Below, piece by piece: positions 30,059 to 39,847 of a stretch of 64,000 nt of DNA. The notes below the pieces were generated by a model. It saw only the letters and a program-made list of their open reading frames with translations. It was not told the origin of the DNA and did not search any database. How positions within the stretch are numbered: position 1 is the first letter of the stretch; each line of letters opens with the position of its first letter. The stretch comes from Chelatococcus reniformis (GTDB lineage Bacteria; Pseudomonadota; Alphaproteobacteria; Rhizobiales; Beijerinckiaceae): positions 310,001 to 374,000 of the forward strand of contig NZ_BMGG01000001.1 of the NCBI RefSeq assembly GCF_014640075.1, given 5' to 3'. A program made the translations under genes and the position numbers.

Positions 30059-30874
30059 ATGAGCCGGGCTCTTGCCGTCTTTCACGGCCATTTCGGCCGC
30101 GCCACGGTCTATCAGCTCAATCGTCCCTTCAACTTGCATGCGCACCGCGAAGGACATCTGATCTTTCACATCGGCGGCACGCCGGCATACGTGGAGGTGC
30201 TCGACGAGCCGAGGCCGGCGCGCGGGGATACGGTCCTGGCGGTCAATCCCTGGGAACCGCACAATTTTGTGCCGAAGGATCTGGCGGACGGAGCGATCTT
30301 CCTGGTGCTCTACGTCAACGCCGAGTGGTTCGCCGGCGTGCGCGGGCTGCGCTTCGGGTGCACGACGTTCGAGCGCACCGCGATGCTGGACCGCGATGTC
30401 CGGGAGGCGGCGGCGATGATCTGCGGCGCGCCGTCGCTCAGGAGCCTCGATGGCGAATTGAGGGGGCTGATCGCCTCCTGCCACGAGGAAAGCTGGCGCC
30501 AGGCGGACGCGCGAGCCAAGAGCTGCGCCGTTGCTTCCGTGACCGATTTTCGGGTGCGCAAGTCGATCCGGCTCCTGGCCCGATCGAAGGGCGCCGAGAT
30601 GCAGCTCGATGCGGTCGCCCGCGAGGCCGGCCTCTCGCGCCCGCACTTCTACAAGCTGTTCCGCAGTCAGACCGGCGTGACGCCACAGCTTTATCGCAAC
30701 ACGCTGGTGATGGAGAAAGCGCTGGACGCGCTGGTGTCGAGCGAAGCTCCGATCGTCGACATCGGCTGCGACCTCGGCTTTTCCTCGCAGAGCGCGTTCA
30801 CGCACTTCTTTGCCGGCAATGTGGGCATGGCGCCCGGCGACTACCGGCGCGCTGCCAAGGTCCTGCGGCCCTGA
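30059..30874 (+). CDS. AraC-family transcriptional regulator
   Basis: A 271-residue regulator with a cupin-like N-terminal sensing domain (NRPFNLHAHREGHLIFHIGG, VNPWEPHNF) and a C-terminal double helix-turn-helix: LDAVAREAGLSRPHFYKLFR and IVDIGCDLGFSSQSAFTHFF. The ATG at 30059 follows GGAGG. It sits between the binding-protein gene and the permease genes in the same direction, so it is the likely specific activator of the locus. Its first residues (MSRALAVFHGHFGRATVYQL) resemble those of regulators in amine and aromatic uptake loci, but the inducer is unknown. Confidence 0.9.
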   Translation: MSRALAVFHGHFGRATVYQLNRPFNLHAHREGHLIFHIGGTPAYVEVLDEPRPARGDTVLAVNPWEPHNFVPKDLADGAIFLVLYVNAEWFAGVRGLRFGCTTFERTAMLDRDVREAAAMICGAPSLRSLDGELRGLIASCHEESWRQADARAKSCAVASVTDFRVRKSIRLLARSKGAEMQLDAVAREAGLSRPHFYKLFRSQTGVTPQLYRNTLVMEKALDALVSSEAPIVDIGCDLGFSSQSAFTHFFAGNVGMAPGDYRRAAKVLRP

Positions 30875-31007
30875 CCGGCGAACCGGGCACGCAAAAGCGG
30901 ACCGACGATCAAGGGCGATCCGCGCCGGCCGGTAGGATGCCACCGGCGGGCGACGCCGCCCAAGCGCGTGCCCGCGCAGCTGCCGGTCCGGGATGCGGAG
31001 CGCGCAC

Positions 31008-32018
31008 ATGAGCAGATTTGTCGAGCGCTATCCGGGCCGGGCTCTCGCCATTCTGATTGCGGTTGCGGCAGCGCTCTGGTTGATCTTCGCGACCTGGCCG
31101 CCGGGCCTGGAGGAAGCCTTCGGCCGCAAGAAGGTGTTCCTCAGCGCCGTGTTCAACGGCGTCACCCTCGGCGGCCTGTATTTTCTGGTGGCGAGCGGCT
31201 TCACGCTGATCTTCGGGCTGATGCGCAACGTCAACCTGACACACGGCTCGCTCTATCTGTTCGGCGGATACATCGGCTACGCGGTGAGCGTCGCGACCGG
31301 ATCCTGGCTGCTGAGCTTTCTTTGCGCATTCATCGTCGTCGCGCTGATCGGCGCCGCCATGCAGATCCTCGTCTTCCGCCGGATCGAGGGGCAGGAGTTG
31401 CGCCAGACCATGGTGACGATCGGGCTGTCGATCGTATTCGCCGACCTGATGCTCTGGGCGTTCGGCGGCAATTTCTACCAGATTCAGACGCCGGCCGCGC
31501 TCGTCGGCCCGATCGAGCTGCCCTTCGTCACCGCAGTCAAATCGTCCGGCGAGGCCGTCTACCTCCAGTATCCGATGGTGCGGCTCGTCATCCTGCTGGC
31601 CGCCGTCGTCATCGGCATCGCCATGTGGGTGGCCCTCAACCGCACGCGCATCGGCATGATCGTGCGGGCCGGCGTCGATGACCGCGACATACTGGCGGCC
31701 ATGGGGGTGCGAATCCAGCTGGTGTTCGTGCTGGTGTTCGCGCTCGGCGCCGGGCTTGCGGGCATGGCCGGCGTCGTCGGCGCCACGTTTCAGTCGCTGT
31801 CGCCGGGCGAGGATCTGCGCTTTCTCCTCGCCTCGCTCGTGGTCGTCATCATCGGCGGCATGGGATCGATCCCGGGCGCGGCGCTCGGCGCGCTGATCGT
31901 CGGCCTCGCCGAGCAACTTGGCTCGGTCTACATCCCGACCTACGCCATCGTCGTCACGTTCCTGATCATGGTGCTCGTGCTGGCCGTCCGGCCGCAGGGC
32001 CTCCTGGCAGGGCGCTAG
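31008..32018 (+). CDS. ABC transporter permease, LivH type
   Basis: Integral membrane permease of 336 residues with eight to nine hydrophobic segments. It carries the LivH hallmarks SAVFNGVTLGGLYFLVASGF, MRNVNLTHGSLYLFGGYIGY, RRIEGQELRQTMVTIGLSIV and the cytoplasmic coupling region RAGVDDRDILAAMGV. An unusually long N-terminus of about 45 residues with an extra hydrophobic segment precedes the family core. The ATG at 31008 follows GGAG; an in-frame ATG at 30993 is possible. It ends two bases before livM. Confidence 0.93.
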   Translation: MSRFVERYPGRALAILIAVAAALWLIFATWPPGLEEAFGRKKVFLSAVFNGVTLGGLYFLVASGFTLIFGLMRNVNLTHGSLYLFGGYIGYAVSVATGSWLLSFLCAFIVVALIGAAMQILVFRRIEGQELRQTMVTIGLSIVFADLMLWAFGGNFYQIQTPAALVGPIELPFVTAVKSSGEAVYLQYPMVRLVILLAAVVIGIAMWVALNRTRIGMIVRAGVDDRDILAAMGVRIQLVFVLVFALGAGLAGMAGVVGATFQSLSPGEDLRFLLASLVVVIIGGMGSIPGAALGALIVGLAEQLGSVYIPTYAIVVTFLIMVLVLAVRPQGLLAGR

Positions 32019-32020
32019 CC

Positions 32021-33100
32021 ATGTCGATCGCCCAGGACGCGCGCCTTCAACCCGGGAAGTCGGCCGAGAGGCCGGCGACCGCCGCGCCGACCCGCGATTT
32101 CGGTCATCCCGCCGTCTGGGCCGTCGCCGTCCTGCTCGTCATCATGCCGCTCATCGCGAACGGCTTTTTCCTCATCGAGATCTTCGGCACCAGCCTCATT
32201 CTCGGCATCGTGGCGCTGAGTCTGATGTTCCTGGCCGGCTACGGCGGCATGGTCAGCTTGATGCAGCTGACCATCGCGGGCCTTGCCGGCTACATGACGG
32301 CCGTGCTGGGCGCCAGCGGCAATGCCAACATCAGCCTGGGATGGCCGTGGTGGCTGGCGACGCCGATGGCGATCGCGCTGGCGACATTGTTCGGCACGAT
32401 CGGCGGAACGCTCGCGGTTCGCACGGAGGGCATCTACACGATCATGATCACGCTGGCGATCGCGTCGGCGTTCTACTATTTCACCAACCAGAACTGGGCC
32501 ATCTTCAATGGCCACACCGGCATCAACAGCGTCGTCACACCGCATTTCCTCGGCATCGACTGGCGTGCCGATATCGCTTTCTACTATGTGATCCTCGCGG
32601 TGGCGGCGCTGTGCTTCGGTGCGGTCAGCTACCTTGCGCGCGCACCCTTCGGGCTGGCGCTGCAGGGCGTGCGCGACAACCCGCGCCGAATGGCCACGCT
32701 CGGGTTCAACGTCAATGCGCACCGCATCGCGGCTTACGCATTCGCCTCCTGCATCGCCGCGCTCGGCGGCGTCTTGCAGGTCTGGAACTATCGCCAGATC
32801 TCGCCGGGCTCGGTCGGGGTCGAGCGAGCCATCGATATTCTCATCATCGCCGTCGTCGGCGGCACGAGCCGGCCGATCGGCGCCTTCGTCGGCGCCCTGA
32901 TCTTTGTCCTCCTGCGCACATTCACCCTGGATTTCCTGGTCGCGATCGGGCTCGACGGCAATCGCTTCCGCCTGCTGATCGGCCTCGGCTTTCTGGCCAT
33001 CGTGCTGTTCTCTCCGGACGGCATCGTCGGGCTCTGGGAGCGCTTGCGGGGGTGGAGCGGGCAAGGCAAGGCGCAAGCGGGCGGAGAGCGCCATGGATAG
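32021..33100 (+). CDS. ABC transporter permease, LivM type
   Basis: A 359-residue permease with about ten membrane segments. Motifs include LIANGFFLIEIFGTSLILGI, LAGYGGMVSLMQLTIAGLAG, LAVRTEGIYTIMITLAIASA, LQGVRDNPRRMATLGFNVNA and VGGTSRPIGAFVGALIF. It pairs with the preceding LivH-type protein to form the membrane channel. Its 3' end overlaps livG by 8 bases. Confidence 0.93.
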   Translation: MSIAQDARLQPGKSAERPATAAPTRDFGHPAVWAVAVLLVIMPLIANGFFLIEIFGTSLILGIVALSLMFLAGYGGMVSLMQLTIAGLAGYMTAVLGASGNANISLGWPWWLATPMAIALATLFGTIGGTLAVRTEGIYTIMITLAIASAFYYFTNQNWAIFNGHTGINSVVTPHFLGIDWRADIAFYYVILAVAALCFGAVSYLARAPFGLALQGVRDNPRRMATLGFNVNAHRIAAYAFASCIAALGGVLQVWNYRQISPGSVGVERAIDILIIAVVGGTSRPIGAFVGALIFVLLRTFTLDFLVAIGLDGNRFRLLIGLGFLAIVLFSPDGIVGLWERLRGWSGQGKAQAGGERHG

Positions 33101-33875
33101 CGTCGCCCATCGCCTCTCGGTCGGCGGCGCGGGCGCGGCGCTCGAACTGCGCGGCGTGACGCGATTGTTCGGTGCGCTCGCGGCGCTGACCGACGTGACG
33201 CTGACGGTCCGTCCCGGCGAGCGGCGCGCGGTGCTGGGCTCCAACGGCGCCGGCAAGACCACGCTCTTCAACTGCATCACCGGCGATTTTCCGCCGACTT
33301 CGGGCACCATCCGGTTCTTCGGCGAGGACGTCACCCATTTTCCGCCCTTCGAGCGGATCCGTCGCGGGCTTCGCCGCACCTATCAGATCTCGGCCCTGTT
33401 TCCGGGATTGACCGTTCTCGACAACGTCTATCTCGCCTGCTGCGGGGTTTCGCCCCGCCGCTTCTCGCCGTTCCGCCCGCGCAGCAACGACGCGCTGGTG
33501 CAAGCCGCCGAGGATCTGGTCGAGGCGGTGCACCTGGCGGCCGTGCGGGGGCGACGCGTCGCCGAGCTCGCCCATGGCCAGCAGCGCCAGCTGGAAATCG
33601 CGCTGGCGCTCGCTGGTGCGCCGCGCTTCATCCTGTTCGACGAGCCGGCCGCCGGCCTGTCGCCGACCGAGCGCCGTGAGCTGGTGGACATTCTCACCAC
33701 TCTGCCGAGCCACATCGGCTACATCATCATCGAGCACGACATGGACGTCGCCCTGCGCGTCGTCGAGAGCGTGACGATGATGCACAACGGGCGCATCTTC
33801 AAGGAAGGCCCGCCGGCAGACATCGAGTCCGACCCCGAGGTGCAGGAGCTTTACCTGGGAGGCGGCCATGGCTGA
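33093..33875 (+). CDS. ABC transporter ATP-binding protein, LivG type
   Basis: A 260-residue ATPase. It has Walker [11 protein letters not shown]-loop [20 protein letters not shown], a LivG-style signature [16 protein letters not shown] in place of LSGGQ, Walker [14 protein letters not shown] and switch His in [10 protein letters not shown]. It overlaps livM by 8 bases and the next gene by 8 bases, implying tight translational coupling. Confidence 0.94.
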   Translation: MDSVAHRLSVGGAGAALELRGVTRLFGALAALTDVTLTVRPGERRAVLGSNGAGKTTLFNCITGDFPPTSGTIRFFGEDVTHFPPFERIRRGLRRTYQISALFPGLTVLDNVYLACCGVSPRRFSPFRPRSNDALVQAAEDLVEAVHLAAVRGRRVAELAHGQQRQLEIALALAGAPRFILFDEPAAGLSPTERRELVDILTTLPSHIGYIIIEHDMDVALRVVESVTMMHNGRIFKEGPPADIESDPEVQELYLGGGHG

Positions 33876-36084
33876 CGCGCGCCGCGCCACGCCGATGCTC
33901 GAGGTCAGGGGCCTCGACGTCTACTACGGCAGCTCCCATGCGCTGCAGGGCGTCGATCTGACGCTGGAATCCGGCGTGCTGTCCGTGGTCGGCCGCAACG
34001 GCATGGGCAAGACGACGCTGTGCAAGACCATCATGGGGCTGGTGCGTGCGCGGGGTGGCTCCGTGCGCCTCGCCGGCGAGAACCTCCTGTCGCTCGGGCC
34101 GGCACACATCGCCCGGCTCGGCGTCGGCTATGTGCCGCAGGGGCGGCGGCTGTGGCGCTCGCTGAGCGTCGACGAGCACCTGCACATGGTCGCAGGGATG
34201 CGACGCGGCGCCTGGACCGTGGAGCGCCTCTACGACACCTTCCCGCGCCTGGCCGAGCGCCGTAGCAATGGCGGCGCGCAACTCTCCGGCGGCGAGCAGC
34301 AGATGCTGGCGATCGCACGCGCCCTGGTGACCAATCCGCGCCTCCTGATCATGGATGAGCCGACCGAGGGGCTGGCGCCCGTCATCGTCGCGCAGGTCGA
34401 GGACATGCTGGTGCGCATCGGCGACGAAGGCGACATCGCCGTGCTGGTGATCGAGCAGAATATCGGGGTGGCGACGGCAGTCTCGAAGACCGTCGCGATC
34501 ATGGTCAATGGCCGGGTCAATCGGCTCATCGAAGCTTCGCGCCTGGCATCCGATCGCGAGCTGCGGCAGCGCCTGCTCGGCGTCGGCCGCCACGCCGCCG
34601 AGCCGGACAACGCGGCCGCAGCAGCCGGCGATGCGATGACGCCCCCGACCGCGCCACGGCCCGCGGGCCAGGCGCCGCGGCGAGTCTATGTCTCCAACCC
34701 GATGGTCCCGACCCGCTGGTCGCAGCCGGTGCCCATCGCGCGCATCGAAGCCAACGCACGGGTGCTGTCGACCGGCGTCGCGAATTTCGAGGATGCGGCA
34801 CGCGCGCGGCGCGCCGCAGCGCCGGCGCGAAGCTCGGGACCGCCGGCAGTGCTCGTTGTCGGCACGTTGGATACCAAGGGCGACGAGCTCCGCTTCATCC
34901 GCGACATCGTCTCCGGCAGCGGGCTGCGGACTCGGCTCGTCGACGTCTCGACCAGCGGCAAACTCTCCTCCTGCGACGTCTCCGCCCAGGAGATCGCGCT
35001 CAACCACCCGCGCGGCGGCGGCGCCGTCTTCGGCCCCGATCGCGGGACCTCGGTGACGGCGATGGCGGAGGCTTTCGCCAATTGGCTGCGCCGCCAGGGC
35101 GACGTCGTCGGCGTGATCTCCGCCGGCGGCTCGGGCGGCGCGTCGCTGGTGGCTCCCGCCATGCGGGCGCTGCCCATCGGGCTGCCCAAGCTGATCGTCT
35201 CCTCTGTCGCCTCGGGCGATGTCGCGCCCTATGTGGGGCCCGCCGACATCACCATGATGTATTCGGTCACCGACGTGCAGGGCCTGAACGCGATCTCGCG
35301 CCAGGTGCTCGCCAATGGCGCCCATGCGCTGGTCGGCATGGTGAAGGCGCGGCTCGCGCAAGGGCCGGCGGACGCCCAGACGCTGCGCGGCGGCCTGCCG
35401 GCGGTCGGCCTGACGATGTTCGGCGTGACGACGCCCGCCGTGCAGCAGATCGCGGCGGGGCTGCGCGCCGACTACGAATGCCTGGTGTTCCACGCCACCG
35501 GCGTCGGCGGCCGCTCGATGGAGAAGCTGGTCGAGTCCGCGCTGCTCGCCGGGGTCATCGACCTGACCACGACGGAGGTGTGCGACCTCCTGGTGGGCGG
35601 CGTGTTTCCGGCCACCGAAGACCGCTTCGGCGCCGCCATCCGCACGCGCCTCCCCTATGTGGGCTCGGTCGGCGCGCTCGACATGGTCAATTTCGGAGCC
35701 CCGGACACCGTTCCCGAGCGCTACCGCGGCCGCCAGCTCCACGCTCACAATCCGCAGGTCACGCTGATGCGCACCAGCGCCGATGAGAACGAGCGCGTGG
35801 GCCGCTGGATCGGCGAGCGCCTGAACCGGATGGATGGTCCGGTGCGGTTCTTTCTGCCGGAGGGCGGCGTCTCCGCGCTCGACGCGCCGGGGCAACCGTT
35901 CTGGGACCCCGCGGCCGACGCCGCCCTGTTCCGTGCGCTCGACCAGACCGTCCGCCAGACCAGCAACCGCCAGTTGATCCGGCTTCGGCACCACATCAAC
36001 GAACCCGCGTTCTGCGCAGCGATCGTCGCGGCGTTCCGCTCCCTGGTCGGGCGGCCGGGCGCACGCCGGCGGGTGGGGAGGTGA
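33868..36084 (+). CDS. Fusion: LivF-type ABC ATPase + Tm-1-like (UPF0261) domain
   Basis: A single 738-residue frame. Residues 1-240 are a complete LivF ATPase: [49 protein letters not shown] and [11 protein letters not shown]. Residues 240-325 are an Ala/Pro-rich linker. Residues 326-738 are a UPF0261/Tm-1 N-terminal-like domain starting [19 protein letters not shown], with [60 protein letters not shown] and [19 protein letters not shown]. In plants Tm-1 joins the UPF0261 part to a TIM-barrel part; here that TIM-barrel is the next gene. The role of the UPF0261 domain in bacteria is not established. No stop or frameshift interrupts the junction. Confidence 0.9.
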   Translation: MADARRATPMLEVRGLDVYYGSSHALQGVDLTLESGVLSVVGRNGMGKTTLCKTIMGLVRARGGSVRLAGENLLSLGPAHIARLGVGYVPQGRRLWRSLSVDEHLHMVAGMRRGAWTVERLYDTFPRLAERRSNGGAQLSGGEQQMLAIARALVTNPRLLIMDEPTEGLAPVIVAQVEDMLVRIGDEGDIAVLVIEQNIGVATAVSKTVAIMVNGRVNRLIEASRLASDRELRQRLLGVGRHAAEPDNAAAAAGDAMTPPTAPRPAGQAPRRVYVSNPMVPTRWSQPVPIARIEANARVLSTGVANFEDAARARRAAAPARSSGPPAVLVVGTLDTKGDELRFIRDIVSGSGLRTRLVDVSTSGKLSSCDVSAQEIALNHPRGGGAVFGPDRGTSVTAMAEAFANWLRRQGDVVGVISAGGSGGASLVAPAMRALPIGLPKLIVSSVASGDVAPYVGPADITMMYSVTDVQGLNAISRQVLANGAHALVGMVKARLAQGPADAQTLRGGLPAVGLTMFGVTTPAVQQIAAGLRADYECLVFHATGVGGRSMEKLVESALLAGVIDLTTTEVCDLLVGGVFPATEDRFGAAIRTRLPYVGSVGALDMVNFGAPDTVPERYRGRQLHAHNPQVTLMRTSADENERVGRWIGERLNRMDGPVRFFLPEGGVSALDAPGQPFWDPAADAALFRALDQTVRQTSNRQLIRLRHHINEPAFCAAIVAAFRSLVGRPGARRRVGR

Positions 36085-36087
36085 GAG

Positions 36088-36921
36088 ATGCCCCGGTTCG
36101 AGCGCGATGAGTTGGTCGACAAGTTCCGCGCCATGGCGGCGCGCGGCGAGCCGATCGTCGGGGGCGGCGCCGGAACGGGACTGTCGGCCAAATGCGAAGA
36201 GGCCGGGGGCGCCGACCTCATCGTCATCTACAATTCCGGGCGCTACCGGATGGCCGGGCGCGGCTCGCTGGCCGGCCTGATGCCCTACGGCGACGCCAAC
36301 GCCATCGTCGTCGACATGGCGGGCGAGGTGCTGCCCGTGGTCAAGAACACGCCGGTGCTGGCGGGGGTCAACGGCACCGATCCCTTCCGCGACATGGATC
36401 AATTCCTCGACCAGTTGAAGACGCTCGGCTTTTCCGGCGTCCAGAACTTTCCGACCGTCGGGCTGATCGATGGCGTCTTTCGCGCCAACCTCGAGGAAAC
36501 CGGCATGTCCTACGCGCAGGAGGTCGAGATGATCGCCAAGGCGCATGCCCGGGACATGCTGACGACACCCTACGTGTTCAATGCCGCCGAAGCCGAGGCG
36601 ATGGCGGCGGCGGGCGCCGACCTGATCGTGTGCCATCTCGGCCTGACCACCGGCGGCGCAATCGGCGCGCACACGGCATTGACGCTCGAGGATTGCCCGG
36701 CCCGCATCGACGCCTGGGCGGCGGCGGCGCTCGCGGTCAATCCCGCCGTTCTGGTGCTCGCCCATGGCGGCCCGGTGGCCGAGCCGGCGGATGCCGCCTT
36801 CATCATGAAGCACACCCGCACCTGCCACGGCTTCTACGGGGCGTCGTCGATGGAGCGGCTGCCGGTGGAGCGGGCGCTGACGGAACAGGTTCGACAATTC
36901 AAGGCGATCGCCGGGCGTTGA
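36088..36921 (+). CDS. Phosphoenolpyruvate hydrolase family protein (TIM-barrel, Tm-1 C-terminal type)
   Basis: A 277-residue TIM-barrel protein of the PEP_hydrolase/TIM-br_sig_trns family (PF09370 type). It shows [85 protein letters not shown] and the C-terminal [17 protein letters not shown]. It starts 3 bases after the UPF0261 fusion, recreating in two genes the two halves of Tm-1. The family name implies C-P or PEP hydrolysis, but the natural reaction is uncertain. Confidence 0.88.
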   Translation: MPRFERDELVDKFRAMAARGEPIVGGGAGTGLSAKCEEAGGADLIVIYNSGRYRMAGRGSLAGLMPYGDANAIVVDMAGEVLPVVKNTPVLAGVNGTDPFRDMDQFLDQLKTLGFSGVQNFPTVGLIDGVFRANLEETGMSYAQEVEMIAKAHARDMLTTPYVFNAAEAEAMAAAGADLIVCHLGLTTGGAIGAHTALTLEDCPARIDAWAAAALAVNPAVLVLAHGGPVAEPADAAFIMKHTRTCHGFYGASSMERLPVERALTEQVRQFKAIAGR

Positions 36922-36946
36922 GCGCGATCACGGGGAGGTGGCTGCC

Positions 36947-39838
36947 ATGTCGGGGGTTCTTGTTGGTCAGTTGATCCTTTGGCTGATCGTCGCGCTGATC
37001 GTGCTCGTCGTGACGGTCTACGTCGTGAACTGGCTCTACCATCGCTCCTCCAAGGAGGTGTCGTTCGTCCGCACCGGCTTCCTCGGCGAGCGGGTGGTGA
37101 TCAACGGCGGCGCCTTCGTGCTGCCGTTCATTCACGACTTCACGCCGGTCAACATGAACGTGCTGCCGATGCCGATCGTCCGCTCCAGGCAGGATGCGGT
37201 GATCTCCCGCGATCGCATGCGCATCGACATCGAAGCCGACTTCTATGTCCGCGTGCAGCCGACGCGCGAGGCGGTCGCCATCGCGGCGGCGACGCTCGGC
37301 CGCCGCACGCTGGAACCCGAGCGGCTGCACACCTTGCTCGCCGGCAAGTTCATCTCCGCCATGCGCTCGGTCGCCTCGGAAATGACCATGGAGGAGATGC
37401 ACGAGAAGCGCGGCGACTACGTCGCGCGCGTCAAGGCCGCCGCCGCCGAGGCGCTGGCGCAGAACGGGCTGGAGCTGGAATCCGTCGCGATCACCGACCT
37501 CGATCAAACCGACCTCGAGTTCTTCAACCCGTCGAACCGCTTCGATGCCCATGGCCTGACCCAGCTGATGGAGGACATCGAGGCCAAGCGTAAGCTGCGT
37601 AACGACATCGAACAGGATTCGATGATCCGGATCCGCACGCGCAATCTCGAAGCCGAACGCCAGGCGCTCGAGATCGAGCGCGAGAGCGAGACCGCCCGCC
37701 TCGAGCAGGAGCGCGACATCGAGATGCGCCGCGCCTTGCAGCGCACCGAGGTGGCGCGCGAGCGCGCGCTGCGCGAGACCGAGGCGGAACAGGCGCAGAT
37801 CGCGGCGCGCGAAGCCATCGAGAGGGCGCGCATCGCCAACGACCAGGCCATCGCGGAGGCGCGCATCGCCTCCGAGCGTGAGACCCGACAGAGAGAGATC
37901 GAGCGCACGCAAGCGGTCGAGGCCCGGGAGATCCTGGCCCGCGAAGATATCGAACGGACCCGCATCGCCAACCAGCGCTCGGTGGACACCGCCCGCATCG
38001 CCTCCGAGCGCGAGGTGCGCCAACAGGAGATCGAACGCACCCGCGCGGTGGAGGAAGCCGAGATCCTGGCCCGCGAGTTCATCGAGACGGCCCGCATCCA
38101 GCAGGATCGCGTCGTCACCGACGCCCGCATCGCCAACGAGGAGGAGACCCGCCGGCGCGAGATCGAGCGCACGCGAGCCGTCGAGGCGGCCGAGATCGCG
38201 GCCAAGGAGGCAACCGAGAAGGCGCGCATCGCCCAGACCACCGTTGTCAACGCCGAGCGGATCGCCTCGGACGAGCAGACCCGCGCGCTCGAGATCCACC
38301 AGGTGCGCGCCGTGCAGGAAGCGGAGATCGTGGCGCAGCAGGCGGTCGAGGCGGCCCGCATCGCGCGCGAGCAGACCCTCGCGGCCAGCCGCATCGCCGC
38401 CGAGCAGAGCACGCGCCAGCTGGAGATCGACCGCAACCAGACGATCGAGGTCGCGGGCATTGCGGCGCGGGAGGCGACGGAGGCCAGCCGCATCGCCCAG
38501 GAAGAACGCGTGCGGGCGCTGGAGATCGCGCGCCACCGGGCGGTCGAGGAGGCCGACATCGCCGCGCGCGAGGCGATCGAGGCGGCGCGCATCCTCCAGG
38601 AGAAGAAAATTGCCCTCGCCCGCATCCTCAGTGAGCAGGAGACCAGGAAGCGGGACATCGAGCGGACGGAGATGGTCGAGGCGGCCGAACTGAAGCGCCG
38701 TGACGCGATCGAGCGCCAGCGTGTCGGCGTCGAGCTGGCACTGGAGGCCGAGCGGATCGCCTCCAGCAAGACGCGCGAAGTGCTCCATGTCGAGCAGAAG
38801 CGGACGGTCGAGATTGCCGACGAGGACCGCATCATCGCGCTCTCGGCCAAGCGCTCCGAGCGGATCGATGCCGACCGCAAGGTCAAGCAGGCCGAGATCC
38901 TCGCACGGCGCGACGTCGAGACCACCGAGGTATCGAAGGAACAGGTGCTCGAGGCGGCCCGGCTGGAGCGCCGCCGCATCATCGAACAGCTCGAGATCGC
39001 GCGCGTCCAGGCCTTGCAAGAAGCCGAGATCGCCTCCGGCGAGGAGGTTCAGCGGGCACGCATCGCGTCCGACCGCGGCCTCGACGAGGCGCGCGTCGGC
39101 CGCGAGCGCGATCTGCGCAAGCTCGAGGTCGCGCGCGAAAAGGACGTGGAGACCGCCGTGATGGAGAAGGCGATCGCGCTTTATCAGAAGTCGCTGGAGC
39201 AATCGGCGGCACAGGCGGAAGCCGAGAACGCCAGGGCGCGCGCGACGGAGGCGGCCGAGCGCGTCATCACCGTGCGCGACAGCGAAATCGCCAGGCGCCG
39301 CAGGACGGTCGAAGTCCTGATCGCCGAGAAGGAAGCCGAGGAGACGCGCATCGCCGCCGAGGCCGAGCGCGTTCGGGCAAGCGTCGAAGCGGAGGCCCAG
39401 AGGCTGCTCAACGAGGCGGAAAACGTGCTCACCGACGAGGCGCGCTACTCGCTGTTCCGCCGCAGGCTGCTCGATCGCATCGAGGGCATCGTGCGCGAAA
39501 GCGTCAAGCCGATGGAGAAGATCGAGGGCATCCGCATCCTGCACGTGGATGGCCTTGCCGGCGGCAACGGGGGAAACGGCAACGGCGGCGGACGGAGCGC
39601 GACCGACGAGGTGATCGATTCGGCGCTGCGCTACCGCGTTCAGGCCCCGCTGATCGACTCCATCCTCGCCGACATCGGCGTGGAGGGCGGCAGCCTCGCC
39701 AAGATGCCCGGCCTCATCCGCGAGGCGCGCGACATGCAGGGCATCCGCCAGGCGGCCACACCGAAGCAGAGCGAGAGCAAGCCGGCCGCCTCATCCTCCG
39801 GCGAGGCCCCGCCCCCGCGCCCGGACAAGAAGGGGTGA
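36947..39838 (+). CDS. Flotillin-like SPFH protein with a greatly extended hendecad coiled coil
   Basis: A 963-residue membrane scaffold protein; ordinary bacterial flotillins are about 500-700. An N-terminal membrane helix (residues 3-30) precedes an SPFH domain (35-200: SSKEVSFVRTGFLGERVVIN, DRMRIDIEADFYVRVQP, FISAMRSVASEMTMEEMHEK and ITDLDQTDLEFFNPSNRFDA). From about 205 to 800 it is an Arg/Glu/Ala-rich coiled coil, of which residues 295-613 fit an uninterrupted 11-residue pattern. A Gly/Asn hinge (GGNGGNGNGGG) and a flotillin-type tail follow. The ATG at 36947 is 8 bases after GGGGAGG. Flotillins oligomerise into membrane cages or microdomains; its position inside a metabolic operon suggests a scaffold for it. 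Confidence 0.9.
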   Translation: MSGVLVGQLILWLIVALIVLVVTVYVVNWLYHRSSKEVSFVRTGFLGERVVINGGAFVLPFIHDFTPVNMNVLPMPIVRSRQDAVISRDRMRIDIEADFYVRVQPTREAVAIAAATLGRRTLEPERLHTLLAGKFISAMRSVASEMTMEEMHEKRGDYVARVKAAAAEALAQNGLELESVAITDLDQTDLEFFNPSNRFDAHGLTQLMEDIEAKRKLRNDIEQDSMIRIRTRNLEAERQALEIERESETARLEQERDIEMRRALQRTEVARERALRETEAEQAQIAAREAIERARIANDQAIAEARIASERETRQREIERTQAVEAREILAREDIERTRIANQRSVDTARIASEREVRQQEIERTRAVEEAEILAREFIETARIQQDRVVTDARIANEEETRRREIERTRAVEAAEIAAKEATEKARIAQTTVVNAERIASDEQTRALEIHQVRAVQEAEIVAQQAVEAARIAREQTLAASRIAAEQSTRQLEIDRNQTIEVAGIAAREATEASRIAQEERVRALEIARHRAVEEADIAAREAIEAARILQEKKIALARILSEQETRKRDIERTEMVEAAELKRRDAIERQRVGVELALEAERIASSKTREVLHVEQKRTVEIADEDRIIALSAKRSERIDADRKVKQAEILARRDVETTEVSKEQVLEAARLERRRIIEQLEIARVQALQEAEIASGEEVQRARIASDRGLDEARVGRERDLRKLEVAREKDVETAVMEKAIALYQKSLEQSAAQAEAENARARATEAAERVITVRDSEIARRRRTVEVLIAEKEAEETRIAAEAERVRASVEAEAQRLLNEAENVLTDEARYSLFRRRLLDRIEGIVRESVKPMEKIEGIRILHVDGLAGGNGGNGNGGGRSATDEVIDSALRYRVQAPLIDSILADIGVEGGSLAKMPGLIREARDMQGIRQAATPKQSESKPAASSSGEAPPPRPDKKG
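37829..38719 (+). repeat. In-gene 132-bp (44-residue = 4 x 11) tandem repeats in the flotillin gene
   Basis: Copies begin at 37829, 37961, 38093, 38225 and 38357, then a 99-bp short copy (three hendecads) at 38489 and a further 132-bp copy at 38588. Each encodes four hendecads of the type RIAxxxxxxxx-RIAxExxTRxx-EIxRxxxVExA-EIxAxxxIExx. Hendecads continue, more diverged, to residue 613. Spacing is exact with no indels outside the short copy. Confidence 0.9.
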
Positions 39839-39847
39839 GGCTGCGCC

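Noticed and set aside
37829-38719. CRISPR-like or intergenic tandem repeat
   Set aside because: The repeats are in frame, encode a coiled coil and vary at third positions; there is no spacer-repeat alternation.
33799-39544. Two long minus-strand frames opposite the LivF fusion and flotillin genes
   Set aside because: They mirror the codon periodicity of the plus-strand genes; the repeat structure in the second is only the reverse image of the hendecad repeats.
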